Source of the DNA: Lachnospiraceae bacterium
GTDB lineage: Bacteria; Bacillota; Clostridia; Lachnospirales; Lachnospiraceae
Length of the DNA stretch: 32,064 nt
Assembly (NCBI GenBank): GCA_022764445.1
Contig: JALERT010000095.1
Span: 1-32,064, forward strand
Direction of reading: 5' to 3'
This document shows positions 22,141 to 30,711 of the stretch, one piece after another. The translations under genes and the position numbers were made by a program. Position 1 is the stretch's first letter. The number at the start of each line of letters is the position of its first letter. Below the pieces are notes generated by a model. It made no database searches and was not told where the DNA came from. It worked only from the letters and a program-made list of their open reading frames with translations.

Positions 22141-24312
22141 TTATTTCAGATATTTTGAGATAATTTCTTCAAGTTTCTTATAATCAATAGGTTTTGATAA
22201 ATAATCATCAAATCCTGCTTCAAGATATTTTTCTCTTGAACCTAAAACTGCATTTGCTGTCATAGCAATTACAGGTATCTTACCATTTTCTCCATAATCA
22301 TTTTCCCTGATACGCTTAAGAGTCTCTATTCCATCCATTTCAGGCATCATGTGATCAAGAAAAACCATATCGTAACTTTCTTCATTTAACATCTCGATAC
22401 ATGCTTTACCGCTTAATGCCGTTTTTACATTAATTCCCGTCCTTTCAAGTAATGACTTAATTACAATTAAGTTGGACTCCATATCATCCACGACAAGTAT
22501 CTTCGCATCAGGAGCATATAAGCTTTTATCATTCGCTGATGAAGATTTGTCTGTGACAACCTCTATAACTTTATCAGAAATCTTCTGAGGTATTTTTATA
22601 CAAAAAGTTGAACCCTTACCATACTCGCTTTCAACCTCCATCTGTCCGGACATACAATTTATAAGCTGCATTGTAATTGCCAGGCCAAGTCCATTTCCTT
22701 CGATGGATGTACTTTTCCTTTCCTCAATTCTTTCAAATGGTTTAAAAAGCTTATCCATATCCTCTTTTTTAATGCCACGTCCTGTATCTGTAACATTTAT
22801 AACAAGAATAATTTCTTTATCCGTCTTATTCTCACACGATACGTCAAGAGTTATACTTCCACTTTCTGTATACTTAACGGCATTATTCATAATATTAGTA
22901 ATAATCTGTTTAATCCGCAGTTCATCACCATAGAGATTTACAGGTATATCCTTATCCATACGAAATTTAAATGTAAGCTTTTTCTCCTTAATCTTAAGTG
23001 ACAAAAGATTAATCATATCTTTTAAAAGATTCTTTAAATTATAATCATCATTAATAACCTGTATTTTGCCAGCTTCAAGCTTTGATATGTCAAGAATATC
23101 ATTTATTATTCCAAGAAGAGACTCTCCGGCTGTCTTAATATACTTTGAATACATCAAAATCTTTGAATCATCAGATACTCTGGATATCATCTCATTCATA
23201 CCAAGCACTGTATTTAACGGAGTTCTGATTTCATGACTCATCTGAGCAAGGAATGTACTTTTAGCACGATTCGCCATGTCTGCTCTACTTTTCGCATCCT
23301 CAAGTTCTTCTATTATCTTTACTTTATCTGTAAAATCATCAACAATAACCAGATAACCTAAAATTTCATTATAATAATCATACATTTTATTGATTGCAAG
23401 CCTACAGTGTGCATCATTTACAAGACATTTTGCTTCTACCTTTACAACATCATTTTCGCTGCTTACAATATCATGTGTAACATCAAATAAATCTGATAAA
23501 TATGATTTCTCATTATAATCATTAATATCAAAAAACTCTTTAGCACTCTTATTGGCAATCTTTAAGTACATATTTTCATCATAAATAAGTATTGGCGATT
23601 CTACTGAGTAATATATAAATTCCGATACATTTTCCAGTTTAATCAAGTTCTTTTTTCTAAAAAGATACGCACGATACATGAGTATAGTTCCAAATGACTG
23701 CGTTATGCTGCTTCCCGGAAAAGCTTTAAACCCAAACATAGGCATAATTGTATCAAGAAGCATTCCGAATATAATAATGACCTCACAAACAATAAGTTTG
23801 TATCCCATAACTCCAATCCATTTTTTATGATTATTGCACATTATTATCATCATTATTAATAGATTTAATGCAACAACTGCACAGTATATTGAATATAGGT
23901 CATTCCATATTCCCTTATTGAATGTATAGCTCATTCCATATTCCGTCATATGAAATGTCGTATTTTTCTTCTGCATCAGAAACGGATATAAAACAATCGC
24001 AGTATATGGAAGCATTTGAACAATTTTCATCCACTTATAACATTTTCCATTCCACCTGCATAAAAGCATAGTTGCAAAAATCATATATGCAAATGTTCCT
24101 ATCATACCAATACATCGGCAATAATAAGCTGTCAAAGGGCTTGTCTGGGCGAATAATATTCCAAATCCAAGGCTCCATACAGAACTTCCAAGCGTCATCC
24201 CGGCAAATAGAATATTATCCATGTCATGCTCTCTTTCGTGCATAACTACAAAAGCAATTATCATCGTAACAATTCCACTGCCAAACATAAGATATGATAA
24301 TGTAAAAGCCAA
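22141..24312 (-). CDS. Membrane hybrid histidine kinase (7TM - PAS - HisKA - HATPase - REC)
   Basis: 723 residues from a TTG at 24312. GAGGTG (24324-24319) lies six bases before it, whereas the in-frame GTG at 24321 would overlap that site. The first 215 residues contain about seven membrane helices. A PAS-like segment follows (SEFIYYSVESPILIYDENMY and onward), then HisKA with His360 in AQMSHEIRTPLNTVLGM, and the ATPase boxes NNAVKYTESG, VTDTGRGI and GNGLGLAITM. The C-terminal receiver (about 600-723) has phosphoacceptor Asp653 in VFLDHMMPEMDG and the Lys in YLSKPID. Autophosphorylation and internal transfer to the receiver are expected. There is no output domain and no phosphotransfer gene nearby. 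The sensor input is unknown. The leader carries two 39-base repeats. Confidence 0.92.
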   Translation of the reverse strand: MAFTLSYLMFGSGIVTMIIAFVVMHEREHDMDNILFAGMTLGSSVWSLGFGILFAQTSPLTAYYCRCIGMIGTFAYMIFATMLLCRWNGKCYKWMKIVQMLPYTAIVLYPFLMQKKNTTFHMTEYGMSYTFNKGIWNDLYSIYCAVVALNLLIMMIIMCNNHKKWIGVMGYKLIVCEVIIIFGMLLDTIMPMFGFKAFPGSSITQSFGTILMYRAYLFRKKNLIKLENVSEFIYYSVESPILIYDENMYLKIANKSAKEFFDINDYNEKSYLSDLFDVTHDIVSSENDVVKVEAKCLVNDAHCRLAINKMYDYYNEILGYLVIVDDFTDKVKIIEELEDAKSRADMANRAKSTFLAQMSHEIRTPLNTVLGMNEMISRVSDDSKILMYSKYIKTAGESLLGIINDILDISKLEAGKIQVINDDYNLKNLLKDMINLLSLKIKEKKLTFKFRMDKDIPVNLYGDELRIKQIITNIMNNAVKYTESGSITLDVSCENKTDKEIILVINVTDTGRGIKKEDMDKLFKPFERIEERKSTSIEGNGLGLAITMQLINCMSGQMEVESEYGKGSTFCIKIPQKISDKVIEVVTDKSSSANDKSLYAPDAKILVVDDMESNLIVIKSLLERTGINVKTALSGKACIEMLNEESYDMVFLDHMMPEMDGIETLKRIRENDYGENGKIPVIAMTANAVLGSREKYLEAGFDDYLSKPIDYKKLEEIISKYLK

Positions 24313-24353
24313 TCTCTCCACCTCACTTTATCCCGTTCAGATATTCTTATATA

Positions 24354-24431
24354 GTTACAATTCACACCGGACATTTTCTGTAACCTTATACTGTTACTGT
24401 TCACATCTAAATTTTTCTGTAACCTTATATA
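24354..24431. repeat. Two tandem 39-base repeats in the leader of the hybrid kinase gene
   Basis: Unit 1 (24354-24392) and unit 2 (24393-24431) share about 30 of 39 positions, including the end TTTTCTGTAACCTTATA. Each unit begins with GTTAC and contains GTAAC near its end, so each can fold into a small hairpin (GTTACA with TGTAAC in unit 1). Both lie downstream of the inferred transcription start near 24426 and should be in the mRNA leader. Confidence 0.75.
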
Positions 24432-24432
24432 T

Positions 24433-24461
24433 ATTATAATCTATAATAGGTCTGTATTCAA
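24433..24461 (-). promoter_or_regulatory. Sigma-A type promoter of the hybrid kinase gene
   Basis: Minus-strand TTGAAT (plus ATTCAA 24456-24461) and a perfect TATAAT (plus ATTATA 24433-24438) with a 17-base spacer. The inferred start near 24426 gives a leader of about 115 bases. Confidence 0.68.
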
Positions 24462-24481
24462 TTTATATTTGATTTTTTAAC

Positions 24482-24495
24482 GTAACAGTTCAGCC
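24482..24495. repeat. Copy of the dispersed GTTAC/TTCAC motif
   Basis: GTAACAGTTCAGCC, matching the copies at 4166-4177 and 20402-20422 in its first 12 and most remaining positions. It lies between the malQ terminator and the hybrid kinase promoter. Confidence 0.45.
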
Positions 24496-24537
24496 ATATA
24501 AATAATAGATAGTATTCAAGCTTGACGCCAGACTATC

Positions 24538-24583
24538 AAAAAAAGGATGAGGGACTGTTATAAAAACAGCCTCTCATCCTTTT
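24538..24583 (-). terminator. Intrinsic terminator of the alpha-glucan operon
   Basis: AAAAGGATGAG (24541-24551) pairs with CTCATCCTTTT (24573-24583), with inner CTGTT (24555-24559) against AACAG (24565-24569). On the minus strand seven T follow (24544-24538). It lies about 13 bases after the malQ stop. Confidence 0.85.
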
Positions 24584-24595
24584 AAAACTGATGAT

Positions 24596-26122
24596 TTATT
24601 CTTCAGTCACTTTTTCGTCCTCAGTATCTTCTTTTTCTACCTGAACTCGTCCGTATGTAACCATATCCTTATGTAAGCACTCTGCAAGGGTATCATTATA
24701 TGCTCCCGGCAGACATCTCCAACTCCAGTTCTTATCACTAAGAGTTGATGGTGTGTTCATTCTTGCTGATGAACCAAGTCCTAATATATCCTGCATCTGC
24801 ATAATCGCTGTATCTGCTACGCTCGCCCATGCTGTACGCATCATTCCCCAATGATAACCTTCCTCTTCAGAAAGTCTCATATATCTCTTTGCATATTCAG
24901 CATCTTCTTCAGATATAGTATTCATCCATCCGACAATTGTATCATTGTCATGAGTTCCTGCATAAACAACACAATTATTATTATAAAGATGTGGAAGATA
25001 TCCTGATTCTGTATCTCTGCTATCGAATGCAAACTCGAGAACCTTCATTCCCGGGAAACCTGTATCCTTAAGCAGCTGTCTTACAGAATCTGTTAAGAAT
25101 CCAAGATCCTCTGCAATAATTGGAAGTGCACCAAGCTTTTCTTTTATAACATTGAATAAATCAATACCCGGTCCTTCTTTCCACTCCCCATTTTTAGCCG
25201 TATCTTCACCATATGGAATTGAATAATATGCATCAAATCCTCTAAAATGATCAATACGTAATACATCATATATTTTTGTCTGATATGCTATTCTGTCAAC
25301 CCACCAGCTGTAATTCTGCTCTTTCATTTTATCCCAGTCAAATAACGGATTTCCCCATAACTGTCCGTCTGCTGAGAATCCATCCGGTGGACAACCTGCT
25401 ACACTTATTGGTTTTAAATCATTATCAAGCTGGAACTGATCTGGATTTGCCCATACATCTGCACTGTCTGATGATACATATATAGGAATATCACCTATAA
25501 TTTTAACATCATTGTCATTTGCATACTTCTTAAGTTCCTTCCACTGCCTAAAAAATAAAAATTGTACACCTTCCCAAAACTTAATCTCATCTTTAAGCTT
25601 TTCTTTTGCAATAGTAAGAGCTTTATTGTCTCTTTTTCTAAGAATATCCGGCCATTCAAGCCATGAAACACCATTCTGGTCATCTTTTATCGCCATAAAC
25701 AAAGCATAGTCTGAAAGCCATTTCTTATTCTCAAGCCTGAACTTTGAGATTTCATCACTATACTTCTCTTCTGCAGCCTCAGTAGCTTTTTTCAGTACAA
25801 CAAATCTCTTCTGATACAAAAGACCATAATCAACTTTCTCCGGATTACTTCCCCAATCAATATCTTTGTAATCCTTTTCTTCTAATAAACCATCTTTCTG
25901 CAAATCGTCCAAATCAATCATATAAGGATTCCCTGCATATGATGAAAATGACTGATATGGTGAATCGCCATAACTTGTAGGGCAAATAGGTAAAATCTGC
26001 CAATAAGACTGTCCAGCCTTATGTAAAAATCGAACGAACTCTCTTGCAGCCTCTCCCATTGTACCTACACCATAAGGTGATGGCAATGAAGTAATAGGCA
26101 TCAAAATTCCTGCTCTTCTCAA
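24596..26122 (-). CDS. malQ: 4-alpha-glucanotransferase (amylomaltase), GH77
   Basis: 508 residues with a TTG start at 26122, supported by AAAAGGAG nine bases upstream and by the family-typical opening RRAGILMPITSLPSPYGVGT. The cytosolic enzyme transfers alpha-1,4-glucan segments between maltodextrins and releases glucose. Motifs: GDIPIYVSSDSADVWANP, RIDHFRGFDAYYSIP (the Asp is the predicted nucleophile), PIIAEDLGFLT (the Glu is the acid/base), and YAGTHDNDTIVGW with the third acid. The length is standard for bacterial MalQ. The C-terminal 15 residues are Glu/Asp-rich (VEKEDTEDEKVTEE), which is a lineage-specific tail. It is the last gene of the transporter-LacI-malQ operon, 15 bases after the repressor gene. 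Confidence 0.96.
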   Translation of the reverse strand: MRRAGILMPITSLPSPYGVGTMGEAAREFVRFLHKAGQSYWQILPICPTSYGDSPYQSFSSYAGNPYMIDLDDLQKDGLLEEKDYKDIDWGSNPEKVDYGLLYQKRFVVLKKATEAAEEKYSDEISKFRLENKKWLSDYALFMAIKDDQNGVSWLEWPDILRKRDNKALTIAKEKLKDEIKFWEGVQFLFFRQWKELKKYANDNDVKIIGDIPIYVSSDSADVWANPDQFQLDNDLKPISVAGCPPDGFSADGQLWGNPLFDWDKMKEQNYSWWVDRIAYQTKIYDVLRIDHFRGFDAYYSIPYGEDTAKNGEWKEGPGIDLFNVIKEKLGALPIIAEDLGFLTDSVRQLLKDTGFPGMKVLEFAFDSRDTESGYLPHLYNNNCVVYAGTHDNDTIVGWMNTISEEDAEYAKRYMRLSEEEGYHWGMMRTAWASVADTAIMQMQDILGLGSSARMNTPSTLSDKNWSWRCLPGAYNDTLAECLHKDMVTYGRVQVEKEDTEDEKVTEE

Positions 26123-26137
26123 TGTACTAATCTCCTT

Positions 26138-27142
26138 TTACATTTTTTTTACACTTTCTCTTTCTAACAATTGAAATGGTATCGATATATCTTTTCTTTC
26201 TCCTGGGCAATCTATCTGATGAAGCATCAATTTAACTCCCTCCATTGCCATCTTACCTGTATCCTGTCTTATCGTTGTAAGTCTCGGTACACAATAATTA
26301 GAAAGATTTATTCCGTCAAATCCTACCACAGATATATCATCAGGAACCCTCAAACCGGCATCATATATTGCACGCATTACTCCAATTGCAATAGTATCAC
26401 ATTGTGCTATAATAGCAGTTACATCCGGCATTTGCTTAAGCATTCTTTTTGCAGCCTGATAACCATCTTCCATAGAATAACGGCATGATATAAAACTATT
26501 TTCTTCATCAAGTGATATCTTATTTTCTTTAAAACTCTTTAAACAACCCTTGTATCTGTTAAAACCAACCTGTGCAGATGACAGTGTTCCACCGATAACC
26601 CCTATTCTACGATGTCCATTTTTGATTAAGTAATTTCCCAGTCTGTATGAAGCTTTACTATCATCAGTATACAATGATGACAGATTGCTTATATTCAGAC
26701 TTTTAGCAGTATTGGTAAGCAAAATACATGGCACATCAATATCTTTAAACTCTTTACCAAAATAATCAAGATTACCCCCAAGGAAAAATATTCCTTTGGG
26801 ATTTCTTTCCCGACATAATGACAAAGCACATTCTACTTCATTATCATCCTCGTCTATGTAGGAAACTTCAGCATTTTCGCCACTTTCTGACAAAAAGTAC
26901 TGTATTTTTTCTAATATATCAGCAAAAAGAATATTTTGATTTCCCTTAACAATTATTGATAATGATGATACCGACTGCTTTTTTAAATACCTCGCATTAT
27001 TATTAGGCTGAAAATTAACCTCTTCAATTACACCTAATATTTTTTTACGAGCCTTGTCACTCACATCAGGATGATTATTAAGAACTCGAGATACAGTTCC
27101 TATACCGTATCCCGATAATTTGGCAACATCCTTTATGGTCAT
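26138..27142 (-). CDS. LacI family transcriptional regulator, probable maltodextrin operon repressor
   Basis: 334 residues. Residues 1-50 are the LacI helix-turn-helix and hinge helix: TIKDVAKLSGYGIGTVSRVL and a later FQPNNNARYLKK. The rest is a periplasmic-binding-protein-like sugar sensor, including RIGVIGGTLSSAQVGFNRYKG, AIIAQCDTIAIGVMRAIYDAG and the ending DDISVVGFDG with LTTIRQD. AAAGAAAGGCAAATTT precedes the ATG. It lies between the permease gene and malQ in one orientation, so it is probably co-transcribed and controls the operon. Two LacI-type palindromes at 30446-30478 are the likely targets. The inducer is presumably a maltodextrin, by context. Confidence 0.93.
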   Translation of the reverse strand: MTIKDVAKLSGYGIGTVSRVLNNHPDVSDKARKKILGVIEEVNFQPNNNARYLKKQSVSSLSIIVKGNQNILFADILEKIQYFLSESGENAEVSYIDEDDNEVECALSLCRERNPKGIFFLGGNLDYFGKEFKDIDVPCILLTNTAKSLNISNLSSLYTDDSKASYRLGNYLIKNGHRRIGVIGGTLSSAQVGFNRYKGCLKSFKENKISLDEENSFISCRYSMEDGYQAAKRMLKQMPDVTAIIAQCDTIAIGVMRAIYDAGLRVPDDISVVGFDGINLSNYCVPRLTTIRQDTGKMAMEGVKLMLHQIDCPGERKDISIPFQLLERESVKKM

Positions 27143-27188
27143 AAATTTGCCTTTCTTTAACTCTACTATGAAAATAGATATATCTTCA

Positions 27189-28019
27189 TTAACCCTTTAC
27201 TGCACCAGCTGCAACACCCTTTATAATATACTTCTGACAGCACAGATAGAATACTATAACAGGTATAACTGCCATAATAAGACATGCCATGATAGCACCC
27301 ATATCAACTCTTCCGTAGCTTCCCTTCATGTACTGGATAACAATTGATATTGTCTTATATTTCTTAATATCGAGTATGAGGTATGGAAGAAGGAAGTCAT
27401 TCCATATCCACATAGCTTCAAGGATACCAACAGAGATAATTGTTGGTTTCATCATAGGAATTACTATATTAAAATATGTTCTTATAGGGTTACATCCATC
27501 AATCATCGCTGCTTCTTCTACTTCGATAGGAATCGACTTTACAAAACCGCAGAACATAAATACTGCAAGACCCGCACCAAATCCAAGGTATACTATAAGA
27601 AGACCCCAAGGTGTGTTAAGTCCAAGTGAATCAGCTGTTCCAGAAAGTGTAAACATAACCATCTGGAATGGAATAACCATTGAAAATACACAGAGAAGGT
27701 AGATTGCTTTTGTTATCTTAGTTTCTACTCTTGTTATGTACCATGCACACATTGAGCAGCATAAGAGTATAAGTAATACACCACCTACTGTTATAAACAA
27801 TGTCCAGCCAACAGCCTTAATAAAGTCATATTTTGTAATTGCTTCTTTAAAGTTATCAAAACCGACAAAGTTCTCTGAAGTAGGCATATTAAAAGGCTCA
27901 AGGCTGATAAATGCTTTCTTCTTAAATGAGTTCATAAGAACTATGAATAAAGGCGATACGAATATCAATGAGATTACTGTGAAAAATAGTGTTGCTAAAA
28001 TTCCTTTTACTTTTTTCAT
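27189..28019 (-). CDS. Sugar ABC transporter permease, MalG type
   Basis: 276 residues with six predicted membrane helices. The cytoplasmic EAA loop reads EAAMIDGCNPIRTYFNIVIP, the contact site for the ATPase. It pairs with the MalF-type permease to form the channel of a carbohydrate (CUT1 family) importer. The start ATG overlaps the preceding stop by one base (TAATG), so translation is coupled. No ATPase gene is in the operon; as in many Firmicutes, a shared MsmX/MalK-type ATPase elsewhere probably serves it. Maltodextrin specificity is inferred from malQ. Confidence 0.92.
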   Translation of the reverse strand: MKKVKGILATLFFTVISLIFVSPLFIVLMNSFKKKAFISLEPFNMPTSENFVGFDNFKEAITKYDFIKAVGWTLFITVGGVLLILLCCSMCAWYITRVETKITKAIYLLCVFSMVIPFQMVMFTLSGTADSLGLNTPWGLLIVYLGFGAGLAVFMFCGFVKSIPIEVEEAAMIDGCNPIRTYFNIVIPMMKPTIISVGILEAMWIWNDFLLPYLILDIKKYKTISIVIQYMKGSYGRVDMGAIMACLIMAVIPVIVFYLCCQKYIIKGVAAGAVKG

Positions 28020-28861
28020 TACTGCTGTACCTCCTTACTTCTTGTGAGTTTAAGCTGGAACATACCAATAACAACGACTGTAAGGAAGAAGATAACAGCC
28101 TTTGCCTGACCAATTCCTTCCGCTCCAACTCTTCCATAGAATGTCTGATAAATGTTCAAGGCAAGCATCTCAGTCTTATGAAGTGGTTCACCACCTGTAA
28201 GTGAGAGGTTCTGATCGAAGAGTTTGAATGAGTTAGTTATAGTTAAGAATGTACATATAGTTATTGATGGCATCATATTAGGAATAGTTACATGAACAAG
28301 TCTCTGAACCTTGTTGGCACCATCAATCATTGCTGCTTCTCTTAATGAATCAGGGATTGCCTGAAGACCTGCGATGTAAACAATCATCATATAACCAATC
28401 TGCTGCCAGCATATAAGGATAACTAATCCCCAGAAACCTAATGTCTCATTTAACTTTAATGCTGTATCAAATCTTGAGAATATACCATCAAATATAAGCT
28501 GCCAGATATAACCAAGTACGATACCACCGATAAGGTTCGGCATAAAGAAGATTGTTCTGAAAATATTTGTTCCTTTAATCTTCTGTGTTAATGCGAGTGC
28601 AACAGCGAAAGCCAGAACATTGACTAACAAAAGCGTCACTATCGCAAATAATGTTGTAAAACCAAATGAATGAGGGAATGTTTCATCCTTAAATACTTCT
28701 ATGTAATTACTAATTCCTACAAACTTAGCATCTTTAATTGTAGTAAATTTACAAAAAGATAAGTAAATTCCTTCTAGAAATGGCACGACAAATCCAATCG
28801 CAAACGCAGCCATCGTTGGCAACACGAATATCGGCCAATATTTTTTTATTGCTTTCTCCAT
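28019..28861 (-). CDS. Sugar ABC transporter permease, MalF type
   Basis: 280 residues with six predicted membrane helices and the EAA loop EAAMIDGANKVQRLVHVTIP. The N-terminus (KKYWPIFVLPTMAAFAIGFV) is typical of CUT1 permeases without the long periplasmic loop of E. coli MalF. It is separated from the binding-protein gene by 150 bases of hairpin-rich sequence and followed by a one-base overlap with the second permease. Confidence 0.92.
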   Translation of the reverse strand: MEKAIKKYWPIFVLPTMAAFAIGFVVPFLEGIYLSFCKFTTIKDAKFVGISNYIEVFKDETFPHSFGFTTLFAIVTLLLVNVLAFAVALALTQKIKGTNIFRTIFFMPNLIGGIVLGYIWQLIFDGIFSRFDTALKLNETLGFWGLVILICWQQIGYMMIVYIAGLQAIPDSLREAAMIDGANKVQRLVHVTIPNMMPSITICTFLTITNSFKLFDQNLSLTGGEPLHKTEMLALNIYQTFYGRVGAEGIGQAKAVIFFLTVVVIGMFQLKLTRSKEVQQ

Positions 28862-29011
28862 AATAAATCCTCATTTCTTAAAAATAACAGATTTGTAATT
28901 TAATTTTAAAGAACAAAAAGGGGAGGCGTTTGACCACCTCCCCCTCCATACCAGAGCCTATTTATAAACCCGGTCTGGATCCAGGTCAGCTTCGCTGACA
29001 TAATTCATAAA
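28862..29011 (-). promoter_or_regulatory. Hairpin-rich intercistronic region between binding-protein and permease genes
   Basis: From the binding-protein gene onward on the minus strand there are three structures. GTCAGC-GAA-GCTGAC (28999-28985) is a tight hairpin. CTGGATCCAG (28975-28984) is a palindrome. GGGGAGG (28943-28937) with CCTCCCC (28926-28920) is followed by five T. Together they could shield the upstream message and reduce read-through. Confidence 0.7.
28915..28943 (-). terminator. Internal terminator/attenuator after the binding-protein gene
   Basis: Minus-strand GGGGAGG and CCTCCCC form a G/C-rich seven-base stem with a ten-base loop, followed by TTTTT (28919-28915). Permease genes lie downstream in the same orientation without an obvious promoter, so it probably acts as a partial terminator that keeps binding-protein expression higher. 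Confidence 0.75.
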
Positions 29012-30373
29012 TTATTTGCTTGCTTTTGCTTCTTTTGCCCAATTATCAACAAATGCTTTCTTTACGAGATCCCAGTTCTTATCATTCTGATCTGATGCAT
29101 ATGTTGTAAGAGCTGAACCAAGGTCATTCTTCCACTGCTCTGAAGGCATTGTTGTGAAGTTCCATGATACAGGTTTCTTACCATTCTTAACGTATTCATT
29201 AGCAATGTTTACTAATGGGTTGTCTGATTCAAGGTTCTTCTTAAATGGAATTACAAAGCCCATTCCATCCTGTCCTGAAGGCATTGCACCAGCTGCACCA
29301 CACATACACTTAACTGCTGCATCATCTGTTACACACCAGTTAATGAAATCAAGTGTTGCCTGAACATCTTCTTCAGGTGCTTTCTTGTTTACACACCAGT
29401 AGTTCTCTGTACCTGTACAAAGTCCCTGATTTTCCTCACCATCTACACCAATGTAGATAGGAAGCATTCCGAGATTCTCATCTCCTAAATCAGCTATATC
29501 TGAGTATGCCCATGTACCATTCTGGTAGAATACTGCCTTTTCTGTAACGAACTCTGCAACTGCATCATCACCTGTCTTTGTGCTGAGCTGCTTAGGACTT
29601 ACAGTTGAATTGTTGATGTATAAATCCCAAATGTTGCGGTAGTTGTCAAGATATGTACCTTTGATTGCATCTGTCTGATCAATACCATCTGCCTGATACT
29701 CATAGTAAACTGGAAGGTTTGCAAGATGTGTCTTAAATCTCCAGTCTGAGCTTCCGTCCATACCTGCTGAAGTGAATGCTGAGAAACCAAGTTCTTTACT
29801 TCTTGCTGTGATATCCTCTGCAACTTTCTTTAAGTCTGCAAAGTTCTTAATATCATCCTCTGAGTAACCAGCCTTCTTTAAGAGGTTCTTGTTGTAGATG
29901 ATACCATATGACTCAATAGCATAACCGATACCATCAACTGCATCGCCATCTTTTAATAAGAAGTCATCACTTGAAACCTCTTTTGTTATTGCTGCATCTT
30001 TAAGATCGTAGCAATAATCTTTCCATGAAGCGAGACCAACAGGTCCGTTAACCTGGAATAATGTAGGAGCTTCGTCCTTACCCATCTCACTCTTTAATGT
30101 TGTCTCATACTGACCTGATGCTGCTGTAACTACGGTTACTTCAACGCCTGTCTTTTCTGTGTACATATCAGCAAGTTCCTGCCACTGTGCATCTGCTTCA
30201 GGCTTGAAGTTAAGGTAGTATACCTTTCCTTTTGCTTCACTCTTTGCGCTGCTTCCTGCATCGCTGTTCTTAGTGCTGCTGTCGTTACTGCTGTCGTTTC
30301 CGCCACAACCTGTTAATGCTGTTGTTGTCATAAGTGCAGCAAGACAAAGTGCTACAAGACCTTTTTTTCTCAT
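29012..30373 (-). CDS. Sugar ABC transporter substrate-binding lipoprotein, MalE type
   Basis: 453 residues. The signal peptide MRKKGLVALCLAALMTTTAL ends in the lipobox LTGC with Cys23, so the protein is anchored outside the membrane and captures sugar for the two permeases. After a Ser/Asn/Asp-rich linker, the mature domain begins KGKVYYLNFKPEADAQWQEL, a group 1 extracellular solute-binding fold. Aromatic residues likely to stack on sugar rings occur throughout (QNGTWAYSDIAD, ENYWCVNKKAP, WNFTTMPSEQW). TTAGGAGGATTATTAT precedes the ATG. It is the first gene of the operon and has the operators and promoter upstream. A maltodextrin ligand is inferred from malQ in the same operon. Confidence 0.93.
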   Translation of the reverse strand: MRKKGLVALCLAALMTTTALTGCGGNDSSNDSSTKNSDAGSSAKSEAKGKVYYLNFKPEADAQWQELADMYTEKTGVEVTVVTAASGQYETTLKSEMGKDEAPTLFQVNGPVGLASWKDYCYDLKDAAITKEVSSDDFLLKDGDAVDGIGYAIESYGIIYNKNLLKKAGYSEDDIKNFADLKKVAEDITARSKELGFSAFTSAGMDGSSDWRFKTHLANLPVYYEYQADGIDQTDAIKGTYLDNYRNIWDLYINNSTVSPKQLSTKTGDDAVAEFVTEKAVFYQNGTWAYSDIADLGDENLGMLPIYIGVDGEENQGLCTGTENYWCVNKKAPEEDVQATLDFINWCVTDDAAVKCMCGAAGAMPSGQDGMGFVIPFKKNLESDNPLVNIANEYVKNGKKPVSWNFTTMPSEQWKNDLGSALTTYASDQNDKNWDLVKKAFVDNWAKEAKASK

Positions 30374-30445
30374 ATAATAATCCTCCTAATCTGGTGTTTT
30401 CATAATTTAATTCTTCTTAGAGCATATTAAAAAGGATTAAATTCT

Positions 30446-30457
30446 GGAAACGTTTTT
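30446..30457. promoter_or_regulatory. LacI-type operator A (downstream)
   Basis: GGAAACGTTTTT has the central CG and flanking AAA/TTT expected for LacI family sites, including CcpA cre sites. Its centre is 20 bases from operator B, two helical turns. It lies downstream of the inferred transcription start. Confidence 0.6.
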
Positions 30458-30464
30458 TGTGTTT

Positions 30465-30478
30465 TGGAAATGTTTCCA
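30465..30478. promoter_or_regulatory. LacI-type operator B
   Basis: TGGAAATGTTTCCA is a 14-base palindrome apart from its central TG. It lies at about +10 to +23 of the inferred transcript, suited to block transcription. The local LacI protein is the best candidate; CcpA is an alternative. Confidence 0.65.
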
Positions 30479-30494
30479 TTTCGTTTGTAGGTCT

Positions 30495-30523
30495 AGAATA
30501 TATCATTTAGTGAAAAAATGCAA
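30495..30523 (-). promoter_or_regulatory. Promoter of the alpha-glucan operon
   Basis: Minus-strand TTGCAT (plus ATGCAA 30518-30523) and TATTCT (plus AGAATA 30495-30500) are 17 bases apart. The inferred start is near 30488, about 115 bases before the binding-protein start codon and immediately upstream of operator B. Confidence 0.6.
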
Positions 30524-30662
30524 TATCTTTTTTCTATCTTTTTATTTTTTTGTAATCATTGCACAAAAACAAATTTTAAATTTATATATTTTACCAGTAT
30601 CTTTTGTCCAAATTTACCATTATCGACACATTTAGATAATATTTATTAAAAATTACATTTAA

Positions 30663-30711
30663 GAAAATTGACAAAAAAAGACTTACAATGTCACTATAAT
30701 TGTCAATTTTC
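30663..30711. repeat. 11-base inverted repeat around a TATAAT
   Basis: GAAAATTGACA (30663-30673) and TGTCAATTTTC (30701-30711) are perfect inverted repeats with a 27-base spacer. The left arm contains TTGACA and TATAAT abuts the right arm (30695-30700), but they are 21 bases apart, longer than a normal promoter spacer. Confidence 0.55.

Noticed and set aside
24354-24431. CRISPR array
   Set aside because: Only two directly abutting units without spacers of distinct sequence, and no cas genes in the window.
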